Shown: positions 5,311 through 5,332 of the stretch, one piece after another
Numbering within the stretch: the stretch's first letter is position 1
How the letters are laid out: every line of letters starts with the position of its first letter
Assembly: GCA_017883345.1 (NCBI GenBank)
Contig: JADGNT010000416.1
Location: 1 to 5,332 of the forward strand
Direction of reading: 5' to 3'
Source of the DNA: Candidatus Solibacter sp.
GTDB taxonomy: Bacteria; Acidobacteriota; Terriglobia; Bryobacterales; Bryobacteraceae
DNA length: 5,332 nt
Notes under the pieces: model-generated
Database searches by the model: none
Seen by the model: the letters and a program-made list of their open reading frames with translations, nothing else
Told to the model about the DNA's origin: nothing
Position numbers and translations under genes: made by a program

Positions 5311-5332
5311 AACCCTTTCACGGGGATTCACC

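Larger units (their letters stand above)
5040..5332. other. Non-coding tail with a hairpin mosaic, no convincing gene
   Basis: Downstream of the secretin stop I see no frame with family resemblance or a ribosome binding site. A 69-codon frame at 5042-5251 runs through the hairpins and is judged spurious. The region is instead dominated by short GC-rich stem-loops, listed separately, whose density suggests an intergenic repeat family. One of them may act as transcription terminator for the secretin gene. Confidence 0.6.

Overview
The window is GC-rich and reads like a chromosomal stretch from a soil-type Acidobacteriota, probably near Solibacter/Bryobacter. This placement is an inference. It rests on the combination of a secreted S55 (SpoIVB-like) peptidase in a non-sporulation setting, a periodic beta-propeller protein, a CpaC-type secretin and a cluster of GC-rich intergenic hairpins. 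No rRNA or other phylogenetic marker is present to confirm it.

Layout. Three genes lie on the minus strand, read from high to low coordinates. The first is a NarL/FixJ-type regulator with a degenerate receiver domain (3444-2707). After a 107-bp gap with a hairpin and a possible promoter comes a secreted S55-family peptidase of 613 residues (2599-758). After a 22-bp gap containing a tandem 13-bp duplication comes an exported beta-propeller protein (735-1), which runs off the window edge. Diverging from the regulator on the plus strand is a CpaC/RcpA-like outer-membrane secretin (best start 3567, end 5039). The 122-bp divergent intergenic region (3445-3566) carries a sigma-54-like promoter match, a 9-bp inverted repeat, an overlapping 10-bp palindrome and an 8-bp inverted repeat. 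The last 293 bp hold no convincing gene, but contain a series of short perfect or near-perfect hairpins.

How the parts may fit together. Everything except the regulator is predicted to be exported: protease and propeller to the periplasm or outside, secretin to the outer membrane. The regulator sits between the two arms and is placed to control one or both. No Tad/Flp or type II secretion partner gene is visible next to the secretin.

The most interesting points are four. The S55 peptidase carries its two catalytic segments in the opposite order to SpoIVB, suggesting a circular permutation. The regulator has lost every receiver residue needed for phosphorylation. The divergent promoter region is densely structured. 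The downstream hairpin mosaic includes a GNRA-capped stem between two near-identical GC hairpins.
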